From assembly GCA_001466705.2 (NCBI GenBank), contig LATX02000001.1, positions 2,232,001-2,296,000 of the forward strand: a stretch of DNA of 64,000 nt. Reading direction: 5' to 3'. Positions 22,197 through 35,218 of this stretch are shown here, in pieces. Position 1 is the first letter of the stretch; each line of letters starts with the position of its first letter. The notes under the pieces were generated by a model. The model was not told the origin of the DNA. It saw only the letters and a program-made list of their open reading frames with translations, and made no database searches. The translations under genes were made by a program, and so were the position numbers. This DNA is from Moniliophthora roreri (lineage: Eukaryota > Basidiomycota > Agaricomycetes > Agaricales > Marasmiaceae).

Positions 22197-25100
22197 CTAG
22201 CTATCGTTGAGCCTTTGCGCCCGTTTCGCGAGCTATATACCGAGTCAGTAAAGCAATATCATATATAGGACGCTATAAATCACTCACCATACTAGCCAAA
22301 TCCATCTGACCGGCAGGAGCTGGAGGCGGTTTAGCACCTCCTACCTTGGGCGGACCTCCAGCAGCAGGTGTAGGTCTTGGTGCAGTAGGAACGGGAGGTT
22401 TAACGGGTGCCTTGGGAGGAGTAGGTTTCGCACCTGGGGGCGTTGGCTTCGCTCCCACGGGAGGCGCTGGAGGCTTGGGTTTTGATGCAACTGGTGGGGC
22501 AGGTTTATTTCCGATAACACTTGACGGCCTTGAACTCGCCGGTGACTCGTCTGGCATCGAGGCTGCCGGAGTCCTCTTCCATGGTGTCGCGCTACCATTG
22601 GATGGGGCCATACCAGGGAACACAGAGACAGGTTTGGCGCTTGGGTTGGCGGTGAGCGATGCTACTGGCGGTTTGGGGGCGGCTGGCGTCGCAACTGGTG
22701 TCGCGGCTGGTGTTGGTTTAGGCGGAACCTTTCTGGGGGGTGGGGGCGGAGCAGCAGGAGCAGCTTTAGGAGGCACGAGCTCAAGGTAATTGCTCGGTGC
22801 CCAACCTTCTACGCCGTCCTTCTTGACAAGCCACCATCCGCCGTCGCCTTCCTTTTCAATCACCTCGACCAGGTCATCTTTCTGGAGCGGCATCTCACCC
22901 TCTTGCCCTTGGAAAGCGTACTTGGCCTTGTACATCTCAACCTCAGGCTCTGCGGGGCGCGCAGGAGGCGGTGGGGGAGGAGGAGGTCCACGAGTACTTC
23001 CACCTGCGGACGGTTTGGGTATTGCAGCAGGTTTGGAAACAGGTGCTGATGCTGTTGCAGCTGGAGCCGCAGCACTTTGGCCGGGCAACGGTCGAACGGC
23101 TGGTTTAGGCTTGGCCGTAGATGTAGGTTTCTGGAATAAGTCTGGAGGTAAGACAGTAATGTGGAAGCATATGACAGCGACTTACGCTGGGGCCACCTGC
23201 TCGTAAGAGTTTGCCTTGTGTGATAGGGCGGACAACTCCCGCCTTTCTTTTGGCGGGAGGACGCGAAAGGCTACCGGGTGGTTCACCGGAAGGTACGTGG
23301 ACTGTGTGACTTTTGTAGACATCATCCTTCCGTATCGTTTCGTCCTTGATAAACTTGATCTGTGCTCGCTTCTCTTTCTTCTTCGCATAGTCGATCCTAA
23401 CAATCTCATGAGTTTCCCAGTACCGACCAAAAGTATGAGATCTTACGTTGGCCCAATCTGAAGGTTGATGCTTCCCTGTGTCAATGTCATGAGATTGGCG
23501 ACCAGTTCAGTTTTGAAGTAGCAACTAAAGACAGGGTCGCCCTCTTCCGAGACGTTTCCGTGCAAGACCTGATCATGATTGATTATGAATTCGATTGGAA
23601 GATCAAATTACTTGCTTACCACCCAATCGTCTCGCAGATTCGACATCGACATGCCCTTGATAGTGACTAATGGGATCTTCCGTTCTAGGGTCGTCACTAA
23701 TTGTCCATCTTTATGGTTGGTGACTGCTATATGCACGGCTTTCTTCGTCACGACGAGCCATCTAGGGCTTGGTTTACTAGACCGCCCAATCTTTGAGATC
23801 AGAAGCTGAATTTTGCTGCTGAAGGTGACTTCATCACCTGCGGTTTCATGTAAGTTTTGTGTAGCAAGGTAGATACATCAGGCATACCTCCGATACCACA
23901 AGCTGACCCTAATTCTTCACCAAAGACACTCTTGCCATTGACATCCAGATAATCTCCCATAAACCTTCGATAACTGAGCAAACTAAACCTGCGACGTTCC
24001 TTGCGACCAGCGAGCACTTGGTGACCATAGTCTCGAACTTGCGCGTACGCGATTCCTTCCTTGTTATTCTTCCAGAACCGTTGTATCCGCCGGGCACACT
24101 CATGCTTGTAGCGCATGTAATTTCTGAATGCTCGCTGGATACGAGCAGCCATATTGTGCCAGTATCTATCACGCATGGTCTCTAGCGCGAAAAGCTGCGA
24201 CACGATGTCAGAAACAAAACGCAACATTGTGGGGTAAGCGTACCGTTTCAGGATTTTTGATAAATGCCTTCGTCACTCCCATCTGCCATTCCTCTTTAGC
24301 AATACCGGTGTCCTTGAGAATCTGCTCACATCCTGACTTTGCATCCCCATGCCAGGTGTATTCTCCTGCGTATGACGTATTCGGCGACAGAAGATAGAAT
24401 CGTTCCACCATCTTTTCGAACGTGTTTCGGTATGCGAAACCAGCTCTACGGACACGAATGTTTTCCTGAAGACCAAGATACTTAATCTGGTGAAGGATAG
24501 CCTTCGTGTCATACTCAGTGGAACTCCGGTTCTGGTTTGGTTTGATTGTTCGGATATAAGATGGTTGCGCTTTCATGAGGTTGTCAACGAGAGTATTGGC
24601 AGAAGACTACGGAGTTGGATGAGCGATGGTTCATGTTTCACACGATTCTCTTACCTTGATCCTGTCTCCGGCAGTGGGTGGCCTCTTCTTGCTGTTGGGA
24701 TCCGGACGATCAGGAAACAAAGTCTGGAGGAACTGATTGCCACTGGAAGCAACTAGGTCCAAGAGATCCTTGGTTAAAGAATCCTTGTTCTTGTCCGTCA
24801 TCCCAGAAACGTTGTACATGACATCTCCGGCGTAATGTTTCACCAAGAACTGAGCACCGCGAGCCTCAAAATGGGGATTGGAAGCTAGTGCTGCCGTTCT
24901 TTGAACAAAGCTGTTGTCAGCGGCTGCAGGATCTGCGTGTGCAGTCGCACACGCGTCGTTGAGAGCCGCAAAGATTCCAGGAGGGCGACGTTCCTCAATC
25001 AAATCGCACACGATCTTGTTATTGAAGTATTTGATGGGCGTCCAAGTGATCTGCTCCCGGACATACTCCTCTTGCTCAGTCTTGAGGGTGAGCTCAATGA

Positions 25101-26840
25101 AGATTTGTTGTAGCTTTTCATTGACATAGTTGATACACAATTGCTCGAAAGAGTTATCCTGCTGAGAGGTCAGATGATGACGCTGATACGGCAATCATCT
25201 AAACTCACCTCGAAGATCTCGAAACCAAAGATATCCTGGAAATAGCCATCAACACTAATAGGGAGTATCATCTAAGTTGTTACTAACCAAGATACCAATG
25301 ACTTGCGCGTGCGCTGTTCGAGGTTTCATGGCAATGTTAATTCTCGACACGATCCATTCGAATAGATTGTTATAAACGGCTTTCGCAAGTGCGTCACGTC
25401 CAGCGCCTGCTTGGGCAGGATTGAGCAGAACATCGATAACGGAACCCCTTCGGCCACCACGTTGAGTTTCCATCACTCGAGTAGTAAGGACTTTCTGCAC
25501 TGAAGCAGAGTCCACCTCCAACAAGTAGGCAACGAAGTCAGGTACCCCAGCATCGGCAATCGCGGAGTTACCGTCATCGTCTTCAACGAATTGGACATTT
25601 CCTAGCCAGAGGATGATAGCGAGCATTCGGAAAATCTCGCTCTGTTCATGTTCGCTAAGACCGATGACCTGCATCGCTTTCTGGAGAAAATAGTGAGCTA
25701 GCGGGTAAATAGTTGGAAGGTGTGGCACGTACGATAGTTTCTCCATAGTCATGCACATCGTCAATATCCTGTACCTCCAGACAGTTGCTCAAGCTAGTAT
25801 ACGCGTAGGCTTCGGGCCCTTGAAGACCGAACATCTCTGTAGGATGATCAGGCACCGTAGCCAAAGTCAACAAGACTATACGCACCGCGCTGTTCGTCAC
25901 TGGCTCCTTTTGTGAACTGGTAAAACACATGGAAGTTTCTTTCGTTCTCGACCTGGCCCACAACACGTCCTTTTTCTAGTAGATAGTTTGTGATCTTGGC
26001 GCCGACAGGTTCTCCGTGCGAGTTAAACATGATTTCTAGATATTTTCCCTTTGCGAAAGATCAGTATGTATGGAATAGAGAAAGTTAGAGGACGTACGTG
26101 ACGACTCGAGTTATTGTTCCTTAGTGTTTTCGCACAACCGAAACTTTCCAGTAGAGGATTTGTCGCCAGCACCATATCTTTGATCTCCTGAATACTGCTA
26201 TCCTTTCCCCCTGACACAGCTGCAATGTACTGCATGATTCTCTTCGCGGCCTCCGTCTTCCCAGCACCCGATTCTCCTGAGATGATAACACACTGGTTTT
26301 CGTGATATGCATTCATGTTGTAGTATGCGGATTCGGCGATACTAAAGACATGAGGGGGAACTTCCAACCTGTTCTTGCCCCGATAACGCTGAAGAACCTC
26401 ATCGGTGTAGATCCCAAGATCTAACACCCGTTCCAATGTCAGCCGAATGATTAAATGAAAGCTGCAGACGGCACGCACCTCGAAACGGATTGACAGAAAT
26501 CAATACTGCTCCGATGTAGGTATAGATTTCGCCGGTTGTCCATCGTTTCTGAAGATTTTCGTTGATGCTTTCATTGCTGATTGTCGTTAGAAGAGTCATG
26601 TCTGATACGCCAACGGTCTTCTTCTTGAATCCCTCTTTCCAGTCAGCCTATGTAGTTAGGACCCTTTCAATACCGATTGCCGTATCGATTCTCAATTCTC
26701 TAACCTTGGCTACTCCTCCCTTTGTCGTAGAACCACCCTTCTTAGCAGGTGTCACTTTCTTTCCTGCCTTCTTTGAGGGTGCCTGTGTCGAAGTTGATTT
26801 AGTTGACGTTCACAATCGTCCGAGCAACGGAACTGACCAT
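22197..26840 (-). CDS. MYO1: class I myosin (myosin-1)
   Basis: This is an actin-based motor acting at cortical actin patches in endocytosis and polarised growth. The gene has about a dozen or more exons. The first appears to encode only the initiator Met (26840-26838), joined to [15 protein letters not shown] at 26782. The motor domain has the P-loop GESGAGKT, then NNNSSRHGKYLEI (switch I) and DIFGFEIFE (switch II region). The TEDS-site Ser is in RRGSVIDV, upstream of [13 protein letters not shown], the usual target of PAK kinases in fungal myosin I. IQ-like sequence (about 24130-24050) is followed by a TH1 membrane-binding domain, a Pro-rich region and an SH3 domain (ALYD-type AKYAFQGQ through APSNYLELV, about 22935-22775). 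The tail ends [17 protein letters not shown], without an obvious acidic Asp-Trp end. The UCS chaperone gene lies upstream on the same strand. Confidence 0.95.
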
Positions 26841-27111
26841 GATCTAGTCTGGGATTATCTCCAATATAAGGTGAGTATAAGATTGAGAAGAAGATATGGG
26901 GTATCGTAGTATGAGAGCGTATATGTACAGTGTAGTAGTGGGGGTTACAGCGATACTGATGCTGGCAGACTCAAGTTGACACCGGCCCTTGCCGCGTGGT
27001 TATGTATGTCATCATTTCTGGTCTGCGCAACTGATGTCAAGAAACTACGTTGCTGCGACGGGCATATTCCAATTATATCAGCCCGATGAGATTTGTATTT
27101 CAATGCTGCGC

Positions 27112-29136
27112 TCACTTCTCTACGTCTTTGATCAAATACTTTAGACTCTCCACTGCCGGTCGCACGATCTCTGGCCCTAAGCTACTGTTCTTCACAATCT
27201 TTCCCAGAGCATCAATCAAACCTACTTCCTTTGCTTCCTTTCGTATGACTTCCTTGTTGCTAGGGTTGTCGATACTGAGAAGAAAATGTCGTGCACAGAC
27301 GACACCTCTATGCACCAAGCCCGGATGAGATTCTGAAGGAAGCTCTCCATCGGTTGCTGACGACGGGTCGATGAGCTGGGTGAGAATGGGCAGAACACGA
27401 TGGCGTTCTCGTTGAAGTAAAAGAAGTTCTTCGCATGCCTTGGGCAGTGAGAGCAGGGTAGCTAGAGCACCAGATGCCGCTAGCCGCGCTTGCAGATCCT
27501 CGGCATCAGATAGGGCCAGAATGATCTGTAATTTCGACTTGGAAGATGCATACGTCTCGAACACCTTGTCAGAGCCCACGATGAGGTTGCAAATGAGTTC
27601 GACGGAAGCACGCTGCACTAAAGGATGATCGTCAAGTAGCAGCAACTCGACCCTATTCAAAAGCCCTTTTGAATCGGCAACCCGAGCTGCACTTTCCGGA
27701 CTTGCGGAAGCTAGGTTTGTTAGAGCCATGAGGCTTTCGAAACGCTGCAATTGTGTAGCAGTGGGGTGTTGTAACATCAGGGATAATGGACGGATAGCGT
27801 CATAAACGGCACCGGTGTTGGGACCAAAAACCTGAACAGGGGACGACGTGATGGCCAGCTTTGCCAGTGCTTGGATCGCAGGAAGGTGTGATGCATCCAA
27901 AACGACATCCTTGGCATCCTTTGGCGTCGCGCCAGCGGACATTGCCTTTTTAATGATGCTCATAAGGACCTTCGCACCACCGTGCTGGAGAACCTTTCCG
28001 CGATTATCCTTCTCGGTGACAATGTCAAGTAACGCCTTGCCAACACTCAGCCGGACACCAACAGTATCTGTATGTAGCGCGGCAGCCACGAGCACTTCGA
28101 GAGCACCAGCAGCCATCAGGCGTTTGATTCTATCCTTCACTCTGTCATCATCGTCCAACGCTGAATCTGACCCTTCCGAGTTACTTCTCGCCATCTTTTT
28201 CAACTTCTCTATCTGCTTCTGCTCTTCCGTCAATTGCGGTCTGTAGGCGCAGACATTGGTAATGATGACCACTATACCATATAGCAGCGTAAAGCTGGAA
28301 TCGGCAGGCGCGGATTTCTGTTTGGGTACCAATGAAAAAAGCTGTTTTAGGAACGCTGTATCTTTGGAAATGTTCTCCTTAACAGTAGGGTCTGTGCTGG
28401 TGTACGCCAGTCCTTCTATGGCATCAGCTAGTGAGGAAGCGTTGGAATGCTTGTCGATGATGAGCTGCTTCATGGCAGAAACCAACTCATCATCCACCGT
28501 TCGTTTGGGTTCCTGAGAAGCAACATTTGGATTCGACGCACTATCAGCTGCACTCCCCTTTGCCAGTTTTATAAGTGCAATCGAAGCAGCAGCACGCAAA
28601 GCTGTATCCTGACTGTTACGCGAACGTTCGAGCCAGGCCATAGCTTCGGAGGAGATAACAGAACGACTAGGTTTGTAACCACATGCTTGGCTGAATAGAT
28701 GTGCGACGTACAGCGATAGCTGGGCTGATGGTTTCAACTCGATGCTATCCATGATCAACTCGAGAACTGTATCCTGCGTGAAGACCACTGACGCTGATTG
28801 CCAGTCTACTTGGAAGAGAGACGTGAGGAATGATATTCCGACCAATAAATCATCCCCATTGGTTTCCTCCAGCCGTGCGAGAATCAACGGACAAAAGACC
28901 TTGACCAAGGCCTCTGTAGCAGGATCGGGACCGTCGGCTGGTTGCTGACCTTTGGGAGAATGGGATTGTCTGACGCCTTGGCAGAATGCAGAAAGCACGA
29001 GGTATGCTTTCGACCGTTCGTCCTGGGACTTCGAAGGTACAAATGAGGTGACGATATATGAAAGTTCGCCCGGCAGCTGGGACGATTCAGTAGCGGTGTT
29101 CAAGAGGTTGTCCAGACGTTGATTGTCGGAAGCCAT
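27112..29136 (-). CDS. SHE4: UCS-domain myosin chaperone (UNC-45/Cro1/She4/Rng3 type)
   Basis: A single exon encodes 674 residues of armadillo-like helical repeats. The central and UCS regions (for example AAGALEVLVAAALHTDTVGV, ALLDIVTEKDNRG, VLQHGGAKVLMSIIKKAM) match what I know of fungal UCS proteins. The TPR domain of animal UNC-45 is absent, as expected in fungi. UCS proteins fold and protect myosin motor heads, including class I, II and V myosins. The next gene downstream on the same strand, 271 bases away, is a class I myosin, a likely client. The start at 29136 is the first ATG of the long frame. The divergent neighbour TRM6 starts only 61 bases away. Confidence 0.92.
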   Translation of the reverse strand: MASDNQRLDNLLNTATESSQLPGELSYIVTSFVPSKSQDERSKAYLVLSAFCQGVRQSHSPKGQQPADGPDPATEALVKVFCPLILARLEETNGDDLLVGISFLTSLFQVDWQSASVVFTQDTVLELIMDSIELKPSAQLSLYVAHLFSQACGYKPSRSVISSEAMAWLERSRNSQDTALRAAASIALIKLAKGSAADSASNPNVASQEPKRTVDDELVSAMKQLIIDKHSNASSLADAIEGLAYTSTDPTVKENISKDTAFLKQLFSLVPKQKSAPADSSFTLLYGIVVIITNVCAYRPQLTEEQKQIEKLKKMARSNSEGSDSALDDDDRVKDRIKRLMAAGALEVLVAAALHTDTVGVRLSVGKALLDIVTEKDNRGKVLQHGGAKVLMSIIKKAMSAGATPKDAKDVVLDASHLPAIQALAKLAITSSPVQVFGPNTGAVYDAIRPLSLMLQHPTATQLQRFESLMALTNLASASPESAARVADSKGLLNRVELLLLDDHPLVQRASVELICNLIVGSDKVFETYASSKSKLQIILALSDAEDLQARLAASGALATLLSLPKACEELLLLQRERHRVLPILTQLIDPSSATDGELPSESHPGLVHRGVVCARHFLLSIDNPSNKEVIRKEAKEVGLIDALGKIVKNSSLGPEIVRPAVESLKYLIKDVEK

Positions 29137-29197
29137 GATCTCTAGTCCGCTGGGCGCTTAATCCAGATCGATTCTTGTCCTCGAATTTTTCTTGCTC

Positions 29198-31047
29198 ATG
29201 GACACACAGCCAGAAGCCAGCACTTCCCAGCCGACAAGCTCATCATCTCTGAAGATACAATCTGGAGATATTGTCATGGTCAGACAGCCAAACGGTGACG
29301 TTAGGAGTATCAAAATTGAAAGGGACTCGTGCGTTGATTCCAACGGTGCAATTCGTTTGCAAAAAGCAAAGAATCATAGCTCATTTTTATCTTATATAGG
29401 ACTGTACAAGTCGGCAGAATTGGCTCCTTTCATGCGAATGAACTAATGGGTCAACTCTACGGCTTCACCTATGAAATTGTCAGTAAAAAGTTGAAGATTA
29501 TACCAACACGGTCATTGGAGGAGGTTGGTGAGTATTTTGTGGTTCAAATCCGAGCATAGATACTGAGAAAGACTGCAGAGGACACTGATGCCACGAACGA
29601 GCTAATCAATGACGGTCAATTCGTGCAGCCGCTGACCCTAGCAGAAATAACAGCCCTCAAGCAATCTGGAGTACACGCATCAGTAAGATTCCATTTCACC
29701 CGTAAAATTCTACAGTTCCTCATATTGGTCTAGGATATCATCAAGAAACAAATTGAACAGCACGCCAACTATTCACTTAAAACGGAGTACAGCAAGGAAA
29801 AGTACAAGAAGCGAAAGGAAGCAAAGTATGTTGTACAGTTTTTCTTTTGCAGACCATCCCTCAGCAGTTTCAGATACTCCAAGTCTTTCACCACAATTGA
29901 ACCTACCTTATTTAATGTGTGTGACTACTGGTTCAAAAAAGACCAGAATCGTATCCGAGATATTCGACCAGATAGTCTGTCGCAGATGTTACTGTTAGCA
30001 AATATAAGACCTGGGGGGCGCTATCTTGCAGTAGATGATGCATCTGGACTTGTCGTTGCTAGTATATTGGACAGGCTGGGAGGTGCGCACTCGTTTTCTC
30101 ATTTCAATGCCGCTAGTACTTACCATTCCTCAGGCGAAGGTCGTTTACTCACTATCTGCGACACGGACTCTCCCCCAGCCTACCCTGTCATGGCAAATTT
30201 CAATTTCAGGCCTGAACAAACCTCGATCATGACATCTTTGAATTGGGCTACAGCTCAAGAAGAATATACGCCAAGTAGCTTTGCACTCAGTTCCTGGAGT
30301 TCCTCACCTAATATTCATATGCAGTTATGGCACCAACGGAAGTACCGTCGGCTGAAATCAAATCTGAGAGGCAGAAGTCTCGGCTCAAGAAGCGGAAACT
30401 CGTTTCTGACGCGTTAATGAGGACGAGGGAAGAGCTCTTTGCTGGAGAATTCGAAGGGTACGTGTCGTAGTCATACAACTACTACAGTCGATTGACGGAC
30501 ATCGCAGGCTAATAGTGGCCAGTCAGTACGATCCGACAGTTATTGTGGAACGTCTGGCACCATACCTGGCCGGATCTGCTTCTATAATCGTTCATAGTCC
30601 TCATCTACAAGTGAGTAGTCTGGTCTCATCCCTGCGCTGAATTTGACACGCCGTCCAGGTAGTCGCAGACTTGCAAGCGGAATTACGATCGTTACCCGGT
30701 TTCCTTGCACCTTCCGTAACCGAGGTCTGGTTACGCCAATATCAAGTATATTATCGCTGTCTGCATGTATTCGTCTAATTACTTTACCGTAGGTTCTTCC
30801 AGGGCGCACACATCCAACAATGAACACATCCGGTTCGGGAGGATACATACTGCATGTCGTCAAAGTGTGAGCATGCTTCTGTTCATTAGTGGTAGTAATC
30901 TGACGCAGGGATTTTTGCAGGTATGATGATCCAAATGCAAATTCCGTGGTATCTCATCGTCAGCGGAATAAGAAAGCCAAAGCTGAAAATAGCGACGAGG
31001 GTTCCTCGACTCCTGGGCCTGGAGCCTCAAACAAAGTTGAAAGTTAG
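29198..31047 (+). CDS. TRM6: tRNA (adenine-58-N1)-methyltransferase non-catalytic subunit
   Basis: Trm6 (Gcd10) pairs with the catalytic Trm61 in the nucleus to methylate A58 of tRNAs, including initiator tRNA. About ten exons join in phase. The first part has IKIERDS joined to TVQVGRIGSFHANELMG. The hallmark block KYSKSFTTIEPTLFNVCDYW is formed by skipping a 47-base intron at about 29827. Next come IRPGGRYLAVDDASGLVVAS in the methyltransferase-like fold and, later, TREELFAGEFEGLIVASQYD and VLPGRTHPTMNTSGSGGYIL near the end. No S-adenosylmethionine-binding motif is expected in this subunit. The protein ends in a basic and Ser-rich tail. The gene is convergent with the sorting nexin. Confidence 0.93.
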
Positions 31048-31163
31048 GGTTGGAAGGAACTCATTATTTGTACCAACAACAAATTCAGTTCTGATGGCGA
31101 TACTAGAATGAATAAAAATATGTACTACTTCTACAACATGTCGTCCAAATGGGTCGTTGACGG

Positions 31164-34100
31164 TCATTGAGATGATGTATTGTTCGAGCTGGATTCGGGG
31201 AACAGTGCCGAGAAGACCTATGGCCTTGTCGTGGGCAAGCAATTGGACAAGAAGTTTGAGTATGACCCACCTCGTCGACAATAGTGTATACAATATGTTG
31301 GTTCAGTCTTCGATTCTGGAGCACTGCGAATATCCTCCTAGCACCCCTCCGGGCATTTGACCGTCCTATCATGTTCGCAGCCAGATCTGTAGAAATCTTA
31401 GCGCGGAACTGGCGGCCAGGACCTGGTTACATACCTGGAAATAAAGAGGACAATTTACGGTTGGCGTCATCTCTAGTCTTGGACTTCTCTTCGACGGTAC
31501 GGGGAACACTTGGCGGCTTGAGTTTACCGCCAGGCCACAGTCCGTCCCGGAAGATCTTGATGAATTGTAATAGATGTGCCTCGTCGAGCGTGCTTTTGAC
31601 CATTTCGCGGATCTTCCGTTCGATGGTTCCTCCCAGTACCTGCTGAAGAATGATAACGACAGCTTGTTTCCGCAACCAATTGTTCTGTTTATTCAGCTCG
31701 AATATTGTGAGCAAGAGGTCACAGATGGGAGCGGAGAACGATGAGGTACTCGATTCCCCTTCTAGCGGCTTGAGGTCTGGCGAGAGCTGCATTAAAGCAG
31801 CCTCAGGTACCGTTTTGCCCGAAGCATTCAACGCCTGAACTACAAGGTCTTCGTCGGCAACTCCTGATCCAACAATACCAGCAAATTCGGCAGCTTGTCG
31901 TGTAAGACGTTGAATCATCACATCCAGCATTGATGGACCAAAGAACATATCATCGATGCTTTCTGTAACAGACCTGTACATGTTACGAACGAGATCAGCG
32001 CCAGACAAGGGCGGTGGACTTTTTAGAGCGTCTGAGGATCCGTTTTCGGACACGACAAACGGAGACTCGCGAGAGAGGAAGCCTCGCAGCTCGTTACTTT
32101 CGCAAACAATAGGAATGGCGATCAAGTTCTGCGTAATATTATAAGCAAGTGATACCTATTGGTAACGAATACTTACCTGCAGGTACTTCTCCAGACCGGC
32201 TCGTCGCGTATCGACGAAACTACCAGACAGGGCAGTGACGAGTCTCTTCCCCGGAAATTCGAGATTCCGCACCAACCCGTACTTCTCACGAAGCTTATTA
32301 TGCATATTCAAGAACTCGTTATATCTCCTTGCCACGACCCAACCCGAAGCAAAGCTGCCATCAGGTGCTAGTTGATGTACTTCCACCAAGTACCGTACCA
32401 CAGATTTCCCTGCCTCTTCTGCCACGGTTGAGTTGACAATTGAGACCTTCGTGCGGTCTGAGACGAGTCGATTAGCTGACTCTTGTTGCTCATATTGCAG
32501 CTTCTGGAATCGAAGCTCTCTGAGCTCCCTGTTCATCGAGCTCTTGGATTTATTCAAAAGCCTAAGCTCCTGCGTATCGCCTGTGAGTTCTGCCTTCTTG
32601 ATGAGATTATTCAGCATAGTCTCCTGAGCTTCCAGATTGGCGATCTTGCCAGCTAAACGAGAAATCTCGTATGTGAGCTGAAGATCGCCGGGCCCTGCTA
32701 GCTGGAATGAGCTTCGGTTATCCCCACCCTCGCGGGCATCGTCTTCTATCTCTGGATCCTCGTCCTCTCCCTCATCCGTGCCCTCCGATCCCTTTCTTCG
32801 TGATTCAGGGCGAGTGGACAAGAACATAGAGATGCGATCTCCAGAAGTGGACTTGCTCGGCGGTCCATCCTCCAGAGCGATAATATCGGTAAGAGCGGCC
32901 TGAATAGCTTCCATGCGTTGTTCCTCAGCACGTTGTACGCGGTCATCTGGGTCATCAAACAGCGGCGCTCGTTCGGAGGATGAGGAGTCCATAACTGGTG
33001 GCGACATGAGAACCTCGATGTTTGTAGGAGGCCCTCTGGGAGATTGAGGGAGAACAGAAGCCGACTTTGAAGATGCACCGGAACCGGAGCTGGCAGGGCG
33101 AGGTATCATGCCTGGCGCCGATTCCGAACGAGGTAAAGGCACCTGTTTCAAAGAAGTAGGTGCAAGAGGTGGTGGGCGAGCAGTAGGGATAATAGACGAG
33201 GGCGCCTCCCTCTGCTGAGAAAAGTCCGCATCTTCCAACACTCGGAACCAAAGTTCTGAGCTGCCAAACTCCTCGAAATCTTGTTCCATTTCTCTTTCCA
33301 CCTGCCTTTGGGCGAGCAAGACGCTTTTACGAACACGCCTCTGCTCTGAAGGAGACGCTGGTGCGTCATTAGAAGCAAATTCCCGGATGATGTCAACGTG
33401 TTTCTTGGAGATGGAAGAAAGGGCCGGATGAGGGGCTGATCCTGAGAAATACAAGTCATGAATCATGGATATGTCTTCCTTGACCGTCACAGCGGTCGAA
33501 GGGCTTTGGATAGTTTCATCCTCGTCATCATCCGACCCAGAGTTTACGGACTCTAGAGGATTCTTGAAAGTCTCAACCGTAAGCCAGAATTGAACAAGTA
33601 ACGATCTATTACGGCGATCCATGTATTCCATGAAATATGAAAGGGAGCTTGGGTTTCTAAGGACTTCACGGAGTGTGATCCCAGACTTGTTCAGACCCGG
33701 AGCATCCTGAAACGAAGATATATGTTTGTGCTGCAGAGAAAGTGAGTAGAACTGTAGCATGGAGGCCGGTTGAGACTTACAGAATCATGCTCTCCGCCTA
33801 ACTCCACGATTTGTTGCTCTGCAGTACGTTTCGCCTTATACAACCGGTCCAGGAATGCTACGACATCCTCTGTTCGTTCGCCATTTATCCAGTCATCCTT
33901 CTCGTGGTTTGCTTCAGGATATTCAGTCTTCATGTCGAGAAAAGAAGAGAACAACGTACCAAGGAGCATCCGAGTCCTTCTGATTTCGCCAGTAATGTCA
34001 TTCTTCAGCCGCCGAGCATCAAGGAGTGAGGAGCATCGATTAATGCTACGGAGGAATGATTCAAATTGCCTGATATCCGTCCGGATCGTGATGGTTTCGG

Positions 34101-35218
34101 TCGGTAGAGAAGAGCTTTGAGGAACCGAAGATGAAACCCGGTGGGGTCGAGGAGATTGTGCCTCCAGGACGTTCCGAACTTTGCTGATCAGTTTTCTATG
34201 AAACAAATTAAAAGCCATAGAAAACTATAGAATCGTGTACGCACTGTTGATGAATCGCCGCGCCAGCCTGTGGAGTAACTTGAGCGGACAGTACATTGTC
34301 GTACGGAGGTATACTCACAATTTGATCAATAGCTTTGTTCCATGTATCTGGGTCCGAAACCATCTCCATGACCGGGTATAACACTGCACACGCAACAATC
34401 TCTCTGACCACAACTTTCAACGCCTTGCTTTTGTTCTCCGTTTCAGGTAATATGTGGGGGAGTGCCCTGTCAATGAGATGACGAAGATGCATCTCCTCCG
34501 TCTGCCTGGTAAAACCGGTTGAGAGATTCTCTATTGCAGGATGAAGTTTCCCAGAATCTCTTCCTGAAGCATACTTGCTTGCGAGAAGGGTGTCCAACTC
34601 CTCCGATTGCGTCAATCTCCGCTCCAAACCAGCACCTCTAAGTGCCATCTCAGACTGTCGAAACAGTTCAATATGTTGTGTGATCTTTGGGAGAATGCGG
34701 TTCACGACCAGAGCCGGCAAGTCGATGGCTGCTGCTCGGTCTAATAGGGTAGAAAGTGAATCATGTAGAACCGATGAGACGGCCATGGGAAATGACGGAG
34801 ACGATGAGATCTCCTTGTACCACGTCAGGACAAAGTCTCTGACGATCATGATGAGAATGTCATTGATAGCTGAAGACACCAATGCGGATTCGGGTAATAA
34901 AGGAGGCAATGACTGCGGGGTATTCTGTGACCATTTCGAACGAGTAAGGACAGCCTGCCAGGCTGCTGGCGACGAGAAAGAAAGAGTCCTTGCTGCATGA
35001 GCTAACCTGTTATGAGGTGGCGATTTCCGAGAATCCAAAATATGACCCAGGAAGACGTGAAGAGCAAGGAATGCAAGGCCGAGGAACAGGAGGATGAAAG
35101 GAGAGACCAAAAGAAGAATCAGAGAAGAAACGATGCGGTATACGACCGGAAGCACCACGACCAGCACAGCGACGAGAAACAGGGTCTGCGTGCTGAACGG
35201 ATAGCTCATTATCCTCAT
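31164..35218 (-). CDS. MDM1: Mdm1-type sorting nexin (TM-PXA-RGS-PX-nexin C)
   Basis: This is a membrane-anchored sorting nexin of the yeast Mdm1 / animal SNX13-SNX14-SNX25 group, which tethers ER to vacuole or lysosome. The start ATG is at 35218. Two or more hydrophobic segments follow at once (LFLVAVLVVVLPVVY and LILLLVSPFILLFLGLAFLA). A PXA domain (about 34950-34260) ends AIHQQKLISKV across a 24-base-scale exon. The RGS domain starts GITLREVLRNPSSLSYFMEY (about 33680). A long acidic linker and coiled coil (about 32640-32500) lead to the PX domain, which contains VVARRYNEFLNMHNKLREKY (about 32330). The nexin C domain ends RRLNQHIVYTIVDE joined to VFSALFPESS and a stop at 31164. Roughly 1,150 residues in total. 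Confidence 0.92.

Noticed and set aside
22346..22789. A Gly-rich open frame on the plus strand, like a Gly-rich structural protein.
   Set aside because: It is the reverse complement of the Pro-rich tail of myosin-1, where Pro codons read as Gly on the other strand.
29527..29560. GGTTCAAATCC, considered as the B box of a tRNA gene.
   Set aside because: It lies in an intron of TRM6 and no matching A box or cloverleaf stems were found around it.
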